Shown piece after piece: positions 31,715 through 43,959 of a stretch of DNA of 64,000 nt. The notes under the pieces are model-generated. The model did not search any database. It saw only the letters and a list, made by a program, of their open reading frames with translations, and was not told the DNA's origin. Source of the DNA: Tenebrio molitor (Eukaryota > Arthropoda > Insecta > Coleoptera > Tenebrionidae); assembly GCF_963966145.1 (NCBI RefSeq), contig NC_091051.1, positions 4,960,001 through 5,024,000 on the forward strand, written 5' to 3'. The number at the start of each line of letters is the position of its first letter. Position 1 is the first letter of the stretch. Position numbers and translations under genes: made by a program.

Positions 31715-32290
31715 CGGTTTATATTTTACACTAAAGAGGGAAGTGATTGTGATGGGTTATCTACTAAACGTTAACCGAGCCACATAAAGGTGAATCGCTC
31801 TTTTATTTCCTTCCACCCTCTGCAAGAAAGGCCGCGCTGTGTAAGGAATGTGCACTCAATCTGAAACAGATTGCACGTAGAGAGCGTTTAAAAAATTAAT
31901 TTGCTGTTTATGGCCGCGATATCTTCCAATTTAACAAGATCCTTAAAATGTTCCTCCGCCTCCACGTCTCTTTTAAAGTCGGTGAAAAATGCGAACATTT
32001 TGCTTCAAGGCAATGCTTGCAAGGCTTGAACGTGAGCTGAATGTTCTCTGTAATGGTTCTGCAGTTAGTGTTACACTTTAACTAAGTGATAATCAAGCGA
32101 GGGTTAGGAGGAATTTGCAGACTGTATGTTACGAAGCTGTGCGTCTCCATTTTCACAAGATAACGCTAAAACACACACGGCAAAGAAATGAGACAGGAGA
32201 AAAAGAGACAAAGAGGCTTTGGATTCTACAATTACAGATATATTTTTTTTGACAACTGATTCTGCTTCACCACCAGAAAATACATTTTTA
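31715..32290 (+). repeat. Diverged segmental duplication, copy 1
   Basis: TATATTTTACACTAAAGA, GAGCCACATAA.G.TGAATCG, CTCAATCT.AAACA.ATT, TATGTTACGAAGCTGT.TGTCT and the ACACAC.GCAAAGAAATGA-type block recur in the same order at 32530-33245. Confidence 0.65.
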
Positions 32291-32379
32291 ATCAATTCTA
32301 TATTCATTTCTCATTATTCTTGTAAGGGGTGGTTTCTTCGATTTTTAGACATATTTTATTCTATATTTTATATTATTTT

Positions 32380-32500
32380 ATGTATTTTGCTTTATTAAGT
32401 GCGAATAGCAAAAGCCAAATTTCGCCCGATTGTATTTTATTTCTTCTTTAATAAAGGCATATTGTTATTATTATTAATATTATTTCCTTCCCCGGTTCGA
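32380..32500 (+). mobile_element. Possible LINE 3' end fragment
   Basis: The string AATAAAGGCATATTGTTATT followed by a short ATT repeat resembles the 3' tail of non-LTR retrotransposons. It lies between the two copies of the segmental duplication. There is no coding remnant, so the call is weak. Confidence 0.25.
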
Positions 32501-32529
32501 CCTTCGTCACGGTACCACCATTTTATCAA

Positions 32530-33245
32530 AATCTATATTTTACACTAAAGAAAGAAGTGATTTACTTAACGATAACTGAGCCACATAAGAGTGAATCGCT
32601 GTTGAATTTTTTTCCACCTTCTACAGCGTGATCAACAATGATTGAGTCTGCTGGCAATGAAACAATTGAAAAATATTGGTGTTTTTCTGTTTCGTAATTG
32701 GCACTGACCAGATGTTTTAACTTGACACGACATTAAAAAAAAATTAGGTATGTTTATGCTAATACAAAAATGACCCTTTGATGGTAAACGTCAAATTCGC
32801 CTGTCAACTCTGTCAAAGCTGACAACCGGAAATGCGTTTAGATTACAGTGGTACCAAAATCATTCAAATTTTCATTGTTACCAACAGACTCAGTCATTCT
32901 TGATCAGGTTGTACAATACTTACCACACCGATGAATGTATGCTCAATCTAAAACAAATTTTACCAAACGTTAAGAGCTTCTAAAAAATTAATCTGACGCT
33001 TAAGCTGGAGAAAAATGCTTAAATTTTGGCTTTTCCCTAGCAAGTCTTCAATATTAGTTAGAAAGTATGGAGGAAGGAGTTTGCAAAAATGTATGTTACG
33101 AAGCTGTATGTCTCTGTTTTAACAGGATATTGCAAAATTACACACGACAAACGAGATGACAAAAAAAGAAATGTATGTTTATTTCGGACCACAGACAGAG
33201 TCTCTGGATTATGCAATGAGTGATGATTTTTTTTAAATTTTTGTT
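32530..33245 (+). repeat. Diverged segmental duplication, copy 2
   Basis: Partner of 31715-32290, same orientation, about 0.8-1.0 kb downstream. The spacing between matching blocks differs between the copies, so insertions and deletions have followed the duplication. Confidence 0.65.
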
Positions 33246-33249
33246 TTAC

Positions 33250-36200
33250 AGTCGGTTGCAAAAAAATCGAGTACCTCATAAAAATCAAGAGCATTGAATT
33301 TTCCTATTTGTAACACATGTAAATCAGGCTTTTCTGACTTTTAATGGCATGGCTTTTCAAATAGGTTATGTTTGACACAAGGAATGTCATTATGAAATTG
33401 TGAAACGCCTGCTTTTAGGATACATTTAAATGAACCCCTTCTGTGAGCTCTCCTATACAAAATGACAAACTCTAAATTTTAGAGAATCTATGTGTTTCAT
33501 CAAAGATATTTTGACCACATGTAAAATGTTTTTTTGAACTCACTAAGTTCAAAATGACATTTCGCAAACGCAACAGTTAACCGCGAACCGTAGAGGCGCG
33601 AACGTAGATTTCGCACACTAGTGCTTCAAAATCATCCAAAAAGCATTGGCGTTTTTCTGAAAATAATTTGACTTCATAATAATAAAATCTGGTTTACAAA
33701 ACGTCATTTCTCCAATTTGGATGTTGAAAATTTCGAAAGAATGAAAATAAATGGCTATTAATTCGATTGACACTTGGGCAAGCGCCATCTATTCACTAAA
33801 TTGAGAACTATTGGGTAATAATTCCAAAATCTCCTTCGTCGCTTCTGCCTCAAATCTTTTTCGCACTTGGTTCGTAAATAACTATTTCAACTTAAAAACA
33901 TGAATGTAGAGACAACGTTTTACATTAGGCGGATCTTGTGATGGTGCAGAAGAGGAAGACTCAAAACCCACTTATCAAATGCGACGAAAAGTTTTTTGGT
34001 ACGTTCATAACTAGGACTAAGAATAGCAAAGTCTCATTCAAGATTCAACTTCGGGCGTCTCCCCTGACACATTCCCTAGCACTGACCAATCCCGGAAGCT
34101 AAATTTTTAAATAGCACCTCATTTCCCGGACTTCGTAATTGCGAAAGTGTCGCCGTTGCCGACTTAGATTGGACCAAACAAGAAACTCCGTGACTAACCA
34201 GAGACAAAGCGGTTTGCAATTAGGTGTCCGGATCGTGTGCAACGTTGCATCTGTCGCATCTTGCAACACTCCTCACGCCCCTAATTGGCACAGCACGACC
34301 CGCACCTCCCCAAAAGACAGCCACAATAAGAAATCTCGCCGAAAATACACAACTCTATCGCTTAAACGTCAATATTTGCATTGAAACGGCTTAGATATAA
34401 TTTCGGCGCAGAGGGTGCAACTGACAGATCTACAAACTCAATTTCCAGACCGACAGATCTCGCGAATTATTCGTAGCCGGATTTGCATTTAGCTCTTGGT
34501 GGTTTTTTGTCGCGTGGAGTATGCAACCAGTTATACTAATCCGGTTAGGCGCTGAGGTACACAGGGACAACTCCGGCCGGGGGTTTATCGAATCGGAGTT
34601 ATTACAATCCACGGGTTATGAAAGATTCGGGATTGTGCAATGGATATTCGAGTGACATAAAAGAACCATCTCTGTTGATGGCTAAAGTTCGGATTTGTAT
34701 CAAAAAATGCAGATATTGTGTCACCAGGATTATAACTGTGCATCGGGAACAAACTGTTCACTTAAACAACCATAAATCTTATGTGAGTATGATGTAACTT
34801 TGGATTTAATAAGTGAGGTTATAAATACTACATTTTAGATTGGATCTTGTTCGAAAGAGTTTTATTAGCGAGGAGACAGCCGTAGCAATTTATTAGGTTT
34901 TATCTTTTCCTGTTTCCTGTACAGGCTTTAATGAATTACTTTTAAAAGTGTGTAAAATAATAACATAACCTCAATTGATTTTGTTACTAGATTTGATGTA
35001 TACTCTGGAGAGAAAATTTTACAAGTAAGTACAGTCAAAACAGACGTTTAATAGAAATGTCATTTTGACAGTCAGGAGTTTTTTGGATTTACTCGTAATC
35101 ATTATTATTAAAATTTGAAGTCAAATATGCAAAAATATTCAACCCTGAGGGACTAGGTTAATTTTTGGGGTTATGAGTGGGGACAATAAATCGTTTGTGT
35201 GGGGGAGGAATTGACAATTTCGATATATTGTAGGGTGTAGAGGTTTGTGAATCTGTTGAAATCCTCACAAATACTGGAACACATGTAACACGCGCCATAA
35301 ATTGGGAGATAATTATGATGTAACCGAGATATGACATGAACGTAGCTGAGTATGGTTAATTTGCGTCGCCCAACTGTTCGACTTCCGATTTTCCATAACA
35401 GGCCGAATACATAACGTCGGGGTTGCGCGATTTGTTGGCGGTGGAGCTCTCCGCGATTCTTCCGGGTCTTGGCGCGCTTTGAATCGCAATTAAAGCCGTC
35501 ATTAATGTAAGTGGAGTGCGGCTTTTATTTTCAATTTGGGTTTAGTGTCGCTAAAAGCGGTCGGTTTACTGCCGGGGGCAATAATTCCTGCATCGAATAA
35601 ATGGGTGATAAAGTCGCGTAACAAGTGTAGATGAAATATCAGCCCGTCGACATTTTTCGGTCGTGATTAGAGCGGCAATTAAATTTAAAATCGAAAAGTG
35701 GGAAAGCTGCGAAGATGTCTTAATCCCGGCGCTCATTAAAGCAACGTGCCGTGAAATCAACGAGGCCAGAACTCGATAACGGATCTAATCAGTCGAAATG
35801 TCCAACGGAAAAAGCTCGTTAGTGCGGCCGCCGCAGGATCCGCTATAATTTCATTTCGTAATTAGCAGGAAAAATCAGGACGCGGTGTGCTGTTTGTCTT
35901 TGGGCTTAATCAGACGAATTTTAATTCGGGACGGGCGGAATTTATCGTTTTTAATAATTTGCGGGAATCTGGGACCTGAAAAAATTATTTGCTTCGGGTC
36001 TTGAGAGTGCTCCAGCCGAGCCATATTTGCGCTTCACCCTCGCCGGGTAGGTTTCATCTCGTACGTGAGAACGTCGTAATTGAATTACACCCGCGATAAT
36101 TCCATTAGCTAAAACCTCCACGGTTTTTTGAATTTTCAACGAGCCGAAAACGGAACTTTTCCGGAAAACACGACCATCTGCATTGCTAATTATGCAACGG

Positions 36201-37060
36201 ATTCCCGTTTTATTTTATTAATAATTGTTTTGCATGCTGTTTAAATGCGAGACTCATAAATATTTCAAAAGGGAATCGGAGCGGAAAGTGCCCCGAGACA
36301 CGAAAGCGTCCCACCTAGCCCCTCCACTTAAGACGTTAAAAACTAATCGCCGACTTAAGACTTCTTCTCTGCTGATGTTGCCTTACTTGTAGTTTTACCA
36401 AATCGGATGCTCTAAATTCGGCCGGCGATGGATTATTCATGTGCTTAAGAGGAAGAAGTGTAAAAAGGGCGAACACGCGAACAGAATTTGACCTCCGCTC
36501 GTAAAAATTTACTCGGGATACGTGCCACATAACGAGCGGCATTAATGAAGGACGTTTCGACATTATAATTTTAATTACTTTTTATGGTAATTTTCGCACC
36601 TGAGCTCCGGCTTGTGCATCTACGATCGATGGAAGTGGCAATCTTATCGGAACGAGAACGATATTGCATTTACTCATGAATGTGGACTGATTTGAATAAA
36701 GAATGGAAGGGCCATGATTAGTTGCAGTTGGAAATTCTTCTACAAGAAGTGCGATTAAGTCGAAAAAATCCTTGAAACTGTATGAATACATAAAAAATGG
36801 AAAAATATTCGTGGAGTCGGATAAACACGATTTTTAAGTTCAAAGTTTCACAGAGGAGGAGTTATGCAAGTAATGTTTTTGGATTTGCAGATGTCGTGTT
36901 TTAATTTTTCAACGTGAAGTGTATTTACACATGAAATGGAATACAATTTTTCATTTCCTATTTTTAAAAATGCCCAATTAAAAATTCTAAGAGGTAAATA
37001 GCTTTTTACAAATAAGATATTACACTGTGTGGAGCTATAGCAAACTAAACCAGATAAGTC
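33250..37060. other. Intron stretch without gene; single-copy from ~34.0 kb
   Basis: The part to 33.9 kb is AT-rich; from about 34.0 to 36.6 kb the sequence is GC-richer, without repeats that I recognise, and contains many TAATTA and ATTAAT-type homeodomain cores. That composition is what a conserved intronic enhancer block would look like, but conservation cannot be judged here. Confidence 0.4.
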
Positions 37061-37069
37061 CAATAGTTC

Positions 37070-38400
37070 TTTGCATATCTCGGCGCATCCACCATTTTTT
37101 CAACTTTTCTATTGTGAGTAAATTTTCTTCCACAGTAAAATAACAGTTGTTGAAGTTTCAATCGATTCAAGAACCAACACAGATAGTGATACGTTCATTG
37201 CTAAAATTTTTCAGCGCACTAAAATTTTTCAGCGCACCTACTTTTTTAACAGTTGGCAATTTGTAGGATTAATAAAATGACTTTTGGGTTAACAAATTTA
37301 CAGTTTTGCAACAGTAAACAATTTTTAGTTTTATTTAGCTCAAAAAATAATCGAGATGGAGACATTTTCGTTTCTAAACTTTTCCGGCGCATCCACCATT
37401 TTTTGTCAATATTAAACACTCATTTTTTTCCTGATTTTTTTGTTAGTTTTACTAAAATAACATCTAATAAGCGTTTTTGTTTTATTTGCGAATACTACAA
37501 CAGAAAACCTAAATCGCGGTGCTGTCACTTAAGAGAGTTGAGCGCATCTACAATGTCTGCAATTTATAATTTTTTAATTTTTCAGGACCACTTAAATACA
37601 ATTTTTCATTTTCCGTTGGTTTTGCATAAGCACATTTTCCCTTCTAAATTTTTCTAGCGCATCCACCATTTCTGCACATTATCTGCAATTATGAAGGACA
37701 ACTTTTCGATTTTGTTGAGTACAAATCATAGAAAAGATATTTTCATTTCTAAATTCTCTCTATTTTTTTTTCATTTGCCGGTTTTTGAAATGTATAAATT
37801 AGCAATTTGTTATACATACATCGTTACTTGGAGTTTTAGAATTGCTGTGATACGAGAAAAATGTACATTTTTGTGGCGCATCCACCATTTCTGTAATCGA
37901 TTATTCATTTCTTTGGGACCATTGTAACAGACATAAACTTTGTAATTTATCTTTTAGTTTTGCTACAGCAAAACATACAAAGCACAGTCTTTCAGTTTTA
38001 CTTAAAACTTTCCAGCGCATCCACCATTTTTACAATTAATCATTAAGTGTCAGGATTATTATACAGATTCTCTGTTTTTTTTTTGTTGTTGGTTTTGCCA
38101 CAAGAAAATAATTTCACCTTTTACATTTTTCTAGCGCATCCACCACTTTTGCGCAGCATTTTATCCGTCAGTTGCGCAATACGCAATATTATCAAATGCA
38201 ATTTTTGTATTTTGTAAGGCTCAAGAGGTAGTCAAGGTTATCGATATTTTCATTTCTATAGTTTTCGACTCAACCCCTATTTGTGGATGCGTATTTACTA
38301 ATTGTTTATTTTTTTTAGCGCAATAACTATCTCGAGGGAGACACTTTTATTTGTAAAACTTTCTAGCGCATCCACCATAATTGCACCACCTGGAAACGTT
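37070..38400 (+). repeat. Box satellite, block 1 (7 boxes plus 1 degenerate)
   Basis: The box (G/A)GCGCATCCACCAT occurs at 37082, 37386, 37656, 37875, 38014, 38133 and 38365, with a decayed one at about 37542 (GCGCATCTACAATG). It is usually preceded by a T-rich run (TTTTCTAG, TTTCCGG) and followed by TTT. Box spacing is 115-305 bp, so units have been lost or stretched. Between the boxes only weak similarity remains (TTTTATTTAGCTC, GGAGACATTTTC). Confidence 0.75.
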
Positions 38401-40015
38401 CGTAACGATGAAAATGTCACCATGGTGTGATGAATCGTTATTTATAATTAGTTTTTTTTGTCCGGCGTATGTTGAATGGTAAAATTTTTCCGTGCGGCTT
38501 CACCTGTGGAGTTCGCGTGCAAAACGCAATGAACGTGAAGTGTAAAGTCATCAAAACTGCAAATGCAGCATAAATACATGCGACAACGAGCCGCGCGGAC
38601 GTTCAAAATTAATTTTATCGCAATGCGCAAATTAAATAAATTTAAACCAACCATTTCCAAGTGAATTAATCCAACAGAATTGTTTATTTTCAGCGGTTCG
38701 TGTCCTACCTGCAGCGACAATTATTTTAACATAATTTATCACGCTGTTCGCTCGGGCAAAAAATTGATAACGCCGGCGGATGAGCCGCCGTTCGGGGGGC
38801 GGTTTCAGTCACGGCCACGTGATCCGAAATTAGAGCGGCCATAAATCGGGCCCGACTTCGACGAGCCTTATTCAGATCGCAATTAATTGCAAGTTAAATT
38901 GCTTAGAATTAAATCAAGCCATTAAAATTGCAGGAAACCGCACAAAGCGCGCGCGCGGGGACGGCGGCACCTCGCTCCCTCACTAATTATCGCTGGATGT
39001 TGGAGTCCCCGATCGGCCCCCAGAATTACAATCAGCCCCGACGCAAATAATAAGATTTTTCGGCGGCGCCTAATCGAGTTATGGCCGCCCCCGACGACAC
39101 TTGTTGCAAGGGCTGTAATTTCGCTAGGCGTTAAGTCTCCGTAAATTGCACTCTTGTTACGGAACGTCTAATTCGATTAGGAGGAAAAATGCCGCCCCCG
39201 CTCCGAGACGTCACCGTGACGAGTCGCTATTTTAAATTAATTATTCCTCCAATCCCGAACAATCACACACAAGTTCCGCCGAGTTATAATGCGAGGGGAA
39301 TTAATTTTAAACAAACTTTCCCCACGTGGAGGAGTCGCTGATGGAGGAGGCGAAATTGTCTATTAACGACGAGTTCGGAGGCTTTGAAGTGTTCCGGCCA
39401 TTGTGGAACACCGACTTGCCGAAAATTCGCACGCCGAAGAAATTTAACCATCTTCTCCGGATGTAATTAGAGCGAGATGGCTGCCAGACGGACGAACAGG
39501 TATGTAAACGGACAGGTCGGTTCTTGCGGCGTTGTTTGCATCCTTCGGGTTCGACTTGCTGCTCCCCGGGGACGCGACGTGATGGACTTTTTCACGGGAT
39601 CTTGCCAAATCTGCTCCTCGGGCGATCCTACAACTTTTTCAACTTGTCGCAGTAATTGACCATGATGCTGTTTCGCTTTCGCCTTGCGTGCTAATTGTAC
39701 TATTTGAATTATTCAGCAGTTTAAAATATTGTTTCGGTTGCGTCTGAAAATTTATGAAAAGGCACTCGCTCGTGCAACTAATTTTGCTAAATGGGACCCA
39801 CTCTTGTGTTTAATTACAGTTTAAAACTCACAACTTGGTGCCCTTTTAATTATCTATTTGTACCTTTTCCTAGGCTTACCACTCCCTTCGCAATTTCACC
39901 CAATTTTCAAATTTCCAGTCACATTTTGCACCAGTTTTCAATGTTCTCGATTAATATCGAATTTGTTCCGTAAAATTTCTCGGTGCTTCTACCCTTTTCC
40001 ATTTTTAAGGACAGA
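38400..40015. other. Single-copy, GC-richer intron block
   Basis: No gene and no repeat seen. AATTAATT-type motifs stand among GC-rich patches (38740-39480). It is a candidate regulatory block. Confidence 0.4.
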
Positions 40016-40019
40016 GCTT

Positions 40020-40890
40020 TATTTAGAATAGTTATTTGTGTATCAACGCCAAAAAGTGCATCTTTTTCGTGCAAGTATGAGTTTTCTGGCCGAGGCGCAG
40101 CCGAGGCTTAAAAACAGGCGAGGACAAAAGGTACTTTTTGATAGAGGTGCACATTAAATTCAATAGGCGACTGCACGAACTTAGAAATTTATTTTGTATC
40201 CACCTTTCTCAAATAGATAAATTTATTAATATACAGGGTGTCGCAAAATTAACGTATTCCAAGTCGGGGGTCTTGTAGAGAAAAATCTCAGGAATCTCTA
40301 AAAAATAAAATAAAAAATATAGGGGGGGGGGGGCTTTACAAAGATATATGGGTCTGAAGGTTCAAACTTTTCATGTTTTCTTCAAATAAAAAAATAAATG
40401 GTTGATATTCATTTTGAAATATGGTGAGGATGATTATGTAAAATATTAAAATATAAATGAAAAGACATTTCTTGAAAAAACAGCTTTATCCCGAAAAAAA
40501 CAAAAGTTTTATTTTTCCAATTTTTGTTCAAAGGGAAGTACAACATAGCTAGAATATTAATCAGGTACTTTTGAACAAATATTGACAACTTTGATATTTT
40601 TCCAAAATTGAATTTAAAAAAAAAAAAAATTTAAACATCTTTACTTGGTCAACAGGATGTTCTCTACTAAGCCCCGAACTCGGAATACGATAATTTTAAG
40701 ACACCCTGTATATTAACAAATTTTTTATAGTATTTGTTATCAGCTTGCCAACAAAACTAGAAATTTAGTATTTGCAGGATAACAGGACAATTATCGGTTT
40801 TGTAGATTTCGTTGCTAACTTACTAAACAGACCAAGAGATGGCGCCACGGTCAGCGTCCGAAAAAGTGCGTCCGCTTGTGAGTACGTAAA
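40020..40890 (-). repeat. Interspersed repeat R1, copy A (split by a MITE)
   Basis: On the minus strand it runs CGGTATTTTACGTACTCACA, a CACTTTTTCGGACGCTGACC block, GGTCTGTTTAGTAAGTTAGC, then after the MITE the CCTCGGCTGCGCCTCGGCC block and GCACTTTTTGGCGTTGATAC. Copies B (49783-50195) and C (62180-62610) have the same order on the + strand. No coding frame is shared by all three. Confidence 0.75.
40234..40708. mobile_element. 475 bp MITE nested in repeat R1
   Basis: The left end CAGGGTGTCGCAAAATTAAC and right end (reverse complement CAGGGTGTCTTAAAATTATC) continue alike for about 31 bp. TA stands on both sides, and comparison with the uninterrupted R1 copies shows that the host sequence resumes exactly after one TA. 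A run of 12 G at 40322-40333 lies inside. Typical Tc1/mariner-type insertion. Confidence 0.85.
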
Positions 40891-41033
40891 ATACCGTTTT
40901 AGTTTAAGAATGCTGTTTTGGAACTTTATTTATCTGTTTTGCTACAACAGAATGTACCAAACATAGTTTTGAAGACGTCCTGATCATCGATTTTAAGAAT
41001 TTCGGTGTCGAGTCTGAAAGACAGACGCATCCC

Positions 41034-41050
41034 GGCGCATCCACCGTTTT
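41034..41050 (+). repeat. Isolated satellite box
   Basis: GGCGCATCCACCGTTTT, one change from the consensus box, stands alone at the border between repeat DNA and a GC-richer block. The surrounding 60 bp still resembles the satellite (T-rich before, ACAAACAAGAGCTTTAAGTG after). Confidence 0.6.
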
Positions 41051-41966
41051 TACAAACAAGAGCTTTAAGTGTCGAAGTTTGTAAAACTTTTTTCTTAAAA
41101 CTCAGAGATCTCATGACTCGTTCCTGAACCATTTGCCCCATTGATTCCCCGATTTGTGGCCACTTGAGTACGCATGGCCGCCCAAGTCGGTGATTATTCT
41201 TGAAACTTTTTTCCACATTTCGTCGAGGAGAAATCGGGCCCGGCTCTCCCTAAACAATCCCGACATTTTGCTTATCAATAAAGCAAACTCGAACTGACAC
41301 ACGCGAATTTACCCTTTTCAAAAGCACATTTTCTTTTATTATATTCGTGGAGCTCCGCAACGTCATTTATAACAAAACCCGAGCCCGTCTTGGCAGTTGC
41401 CGGTTCTTTGGTAATTATCCCGGGCACGTTTATTAAAAGTTTCCTCGTCATCGATCCGCATCAGTTAAACAACCCTCAATTAGCGCAATTATCAGACGTC
41501 GGGCCCTTCGGCGTGCACCAGGTGTCGCGGTCGGACCCACCAAGAACCGCCAGCTGATCAAACTTTGAACGAGTTAGCCCGAAAGGAATTACCTCGACCG
41601 CGACACACTCTAATTTAATTAATCCCCTCGACGGAAAAACAATCACGTTGTCGTCGGGAAAGTTTCGATTGTTGCGGCCCCGATCTCGGAGGGGGTTTGG
41701 AAAAATGCGCCGCCGAGAGGCGGCGGGAGGCAGGCTCTCCATAAATCTCGCCGGTGATGAATTTGCTGTCCGTTGCATAACCTTCAAATAAATCAGCGGA
41801 CTGCGATGCGACATGACAGGAAAACTTTATTAAGCAATGCGAAGCGAATTCCACGATTCAATCCTTATTGTCGCACGTGCAGAGCGAACTTTCCTGCAGA
41901 ACGGACTCTTTTTCAAATTGTAATCAACTTCAGTAATGAAGAAAAACTCAATTATTAGCGCGGGTG

Positions 41967-41975
41967 GCGCCCTCT
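41967..41975 (-). promoter_or_regulatory. CTCF-like core AGAGGGCGC (4 of 5)
   Basis: The minus strand reads CACGTAGAGGGCGCCACCC, a good consensus match. Confidence 0.35.
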
Positions 41976-42769
41976 ACGTGCACGGATCGGGGACCCCCCG
42001 AAAACACAATTAATATTTAAGCTGACACCAAGTAGGTGTGCCAACGAGTCCGGTCCTAATTGGGGATTTGCCACCTAGAGGTCGCTTTTGATTGTTTCCC
42101 TCTGTAAACACGCCGTGCATGATAATCAGACAGATCGGGGGATCCCCACGCGATTTCTTCCAGATTTTCATGTTTCATCAAAGCAAATATCGAAGCATCG
42201 CTTTGTTTCGCTTCGGGCACTAAATGTTTTATGAAAGAAGAGCCAACTCGACCGGTCCCATTTCCTGCAAAACAAAACAAGTTGCGCTCATTACCGACTG
42301 AACTGGACGCAAATTTACGAGCGCCAATAAAGCGAACCGATTGCAACGAAACAGTCTTGCAAATATGTAAATACGGCTCTAATACGCGACACTCCCCGCA
42401 TTCAGGGTTTCGTTTTATTGGGATCGAGTGAAATTTTGTCGAATCGCGAAACAGTGACCTGTTTTTTATTGTCTTCAACACAATTCGGGAAAAACTGCGA
42501 CGAGAAGGATGAAATCGGTCAGGTGCAGAATGTTCGAAAGGCGACAAGGTCACTTGTGTCAACGTAAAACACGTTCGTGTTGTGACAGCCTTAAATTATG
42601 TGTACGATGTGTTGCATATTTTATACGTGCACGTTCTGGCGTTGCAGTGGTGCAACATTCCAGTAGAGGACCTGTTCTGCAGCATTCCGTTTTGGAGATG
42701 GAGATTGTATTATTATTTTTTGTGCAAGTGGACAAATTGTGTCGTCCATTTGCATTGCAGATGACGGCA

Positions 42770-42778
42770 GCGCCCTCT
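42770..42778 (-). promoter_or_regulatory. CTCF-like core AGAGGGCGC (5 of 5)
   Basis: The minus strand reads TAGTGAGAGGGCGCTGCCG, a good consensus match, 0.8 kb from the previous one and in the same orientation. Confidence 0.35.
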
Positions 42779-43641
42779 CACTAGCGTCGTAATTGTGAAA
42801 TCACGAGTTGCGAAACGAGTCAGTGGCTTATCCAGAAACAATCTTCGCCGGAATAAAAGCAATTCCCCTAAATATTCATCGGTGGTATCAAGTGTGGCGG
42901 TCGTTGAATTGCAAATTTAATATTCCATCGCCGACAAAAAATTTATATTTCTGGCGCACAACCGCCGTTACATATTTTTAATTATGTCGCGTGATGTTCG
43001 ATCGCCGTCCCTCGAACGTATTTAGAGGGGGGCGGTGCCGCCCCCGATCGAAATTCCTACCAGTCAAACTGGAAACAAACAATTACGTGTGTTACTACAT
43101 CATGGACAAACGGCAAAAAGCGACTTGGGCCAGGACAAACATCCGAAATTGATCGATCTGGCGGCGGTATGGTTAATGTAGGGCTGCCGCGGAATTGCCC
43201 CAAATATTAAATAATGCAACCCCTCGCGAGGGTTGTGCCGCACGCATCATCCTTTAATTTAGTGCATCCGGTCCCGCGAAAGGAGCACGTCGGGGCTGTC
43301 AATTCTCCGGTGTCGACAGGACATCCACAGGCGGTGCTTTTAATGTCCTGGAATCCTTTTAGTGGCGGCGGTCGATAGTTTGCCCCGATGGTCCGCAGGA
43401 CATGGCCCCAGCACAAACAATTCCACCACTTTTTATTCTTATTGTACATTTTTTATTAACCTTTATATTGTTTTTTCTAATCAACGAAATCGTCCAAATA
43501 TTTGTACTCCTTATTCTCCTTTTCTTACTTACTTACTACTATTACTATTATTATTTAATCCTGACCCTTCACACATCCAGGGACACGGATTAACAATAAG
43601 TTTTTCTTCTCCCAAAATGGTGTTACTGCCTCGTTTTTACA

Positions 43642-43943
43642 ACCAGCACTGTGGCCAAGCGCCTAGCGCGCCACTTTGCATTAGGAAGGTCCCGGGTTCT
43701 AACCCCGGTGCCGCCTGACCAGGTGTGGGTTTTTTTCAGAGATTTCTCCATACCATCACATCGTGGTATGTCTCATATCACAGATAAGGCGAATGCTGGG
43801 TCAGTATCAACCTCTTAGTACCAGTACCACCTTCCGCACCCATTCTCCCGAATCTTCCCGCCAATGTGGCTGAAAAGGCTCTGGAAAGCCTCAGCAGCCC
43901 GCCCTCCCTCGGGGGGAATAAAAGATGTATCCTTTCCTTTCCT
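43642..43943 (+). mobile_element. tRNA-derived SINE with 11 bp target duplication
   Basis: An A box TGGCCAAGCGC (43652-43662) and a B box GGTTCTAACCC (43695-43705) stand 32 nt apart, as in a tRNA-type RNA polymerase III promoter. A tRNA-unrelated body and a pyrimidine tail TCCTTTCCTTTCC follow. TCGTTTTTACA occurs directly before (43631-43641) and after (43944-43954), a target-site duplication of LINE-assisted insertion. The element looks complete and, given the intact duplication, fairly young. Confidence 0.88.
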
Positions 43944-43959
43944 TCGTTTTTACATCATT

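Larger units (their letters stand above)
41100..43560. other. Single-copy, GC-richer intron block with two CTCF-like cores
   Basis: No supported gene. A 168-codon minus-strand frame (42562-42056) is open but its composition and lack of splice context argue for chance. Homeodomain-type cores are frequent. The CTCF-like cores at 41967 and 42770 lie here. Confidence 0.4.

Noticed and set aside
33780..33800. GCGCCATCTATTCACTAAA as a regulatory site
   Set aside because: It matches a piece of repeat R1 (CGCCATCTGTTG..CTGTTTAG), so it is probably a repeat fragment.
42056..42562. A 168-codon minus-strand open frame
   Set aside because: It has no recognisable motif, no splice signals at its ends and a mixed, unbiased composition; GC-richer intron DNA gives such frames by chance.
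43019..43036. GGGGGGCGGTGCC as another CTCF-type site
   Set aside because: It lacks the AGAGGGCGC core and is better explained as a GC-rich patch.
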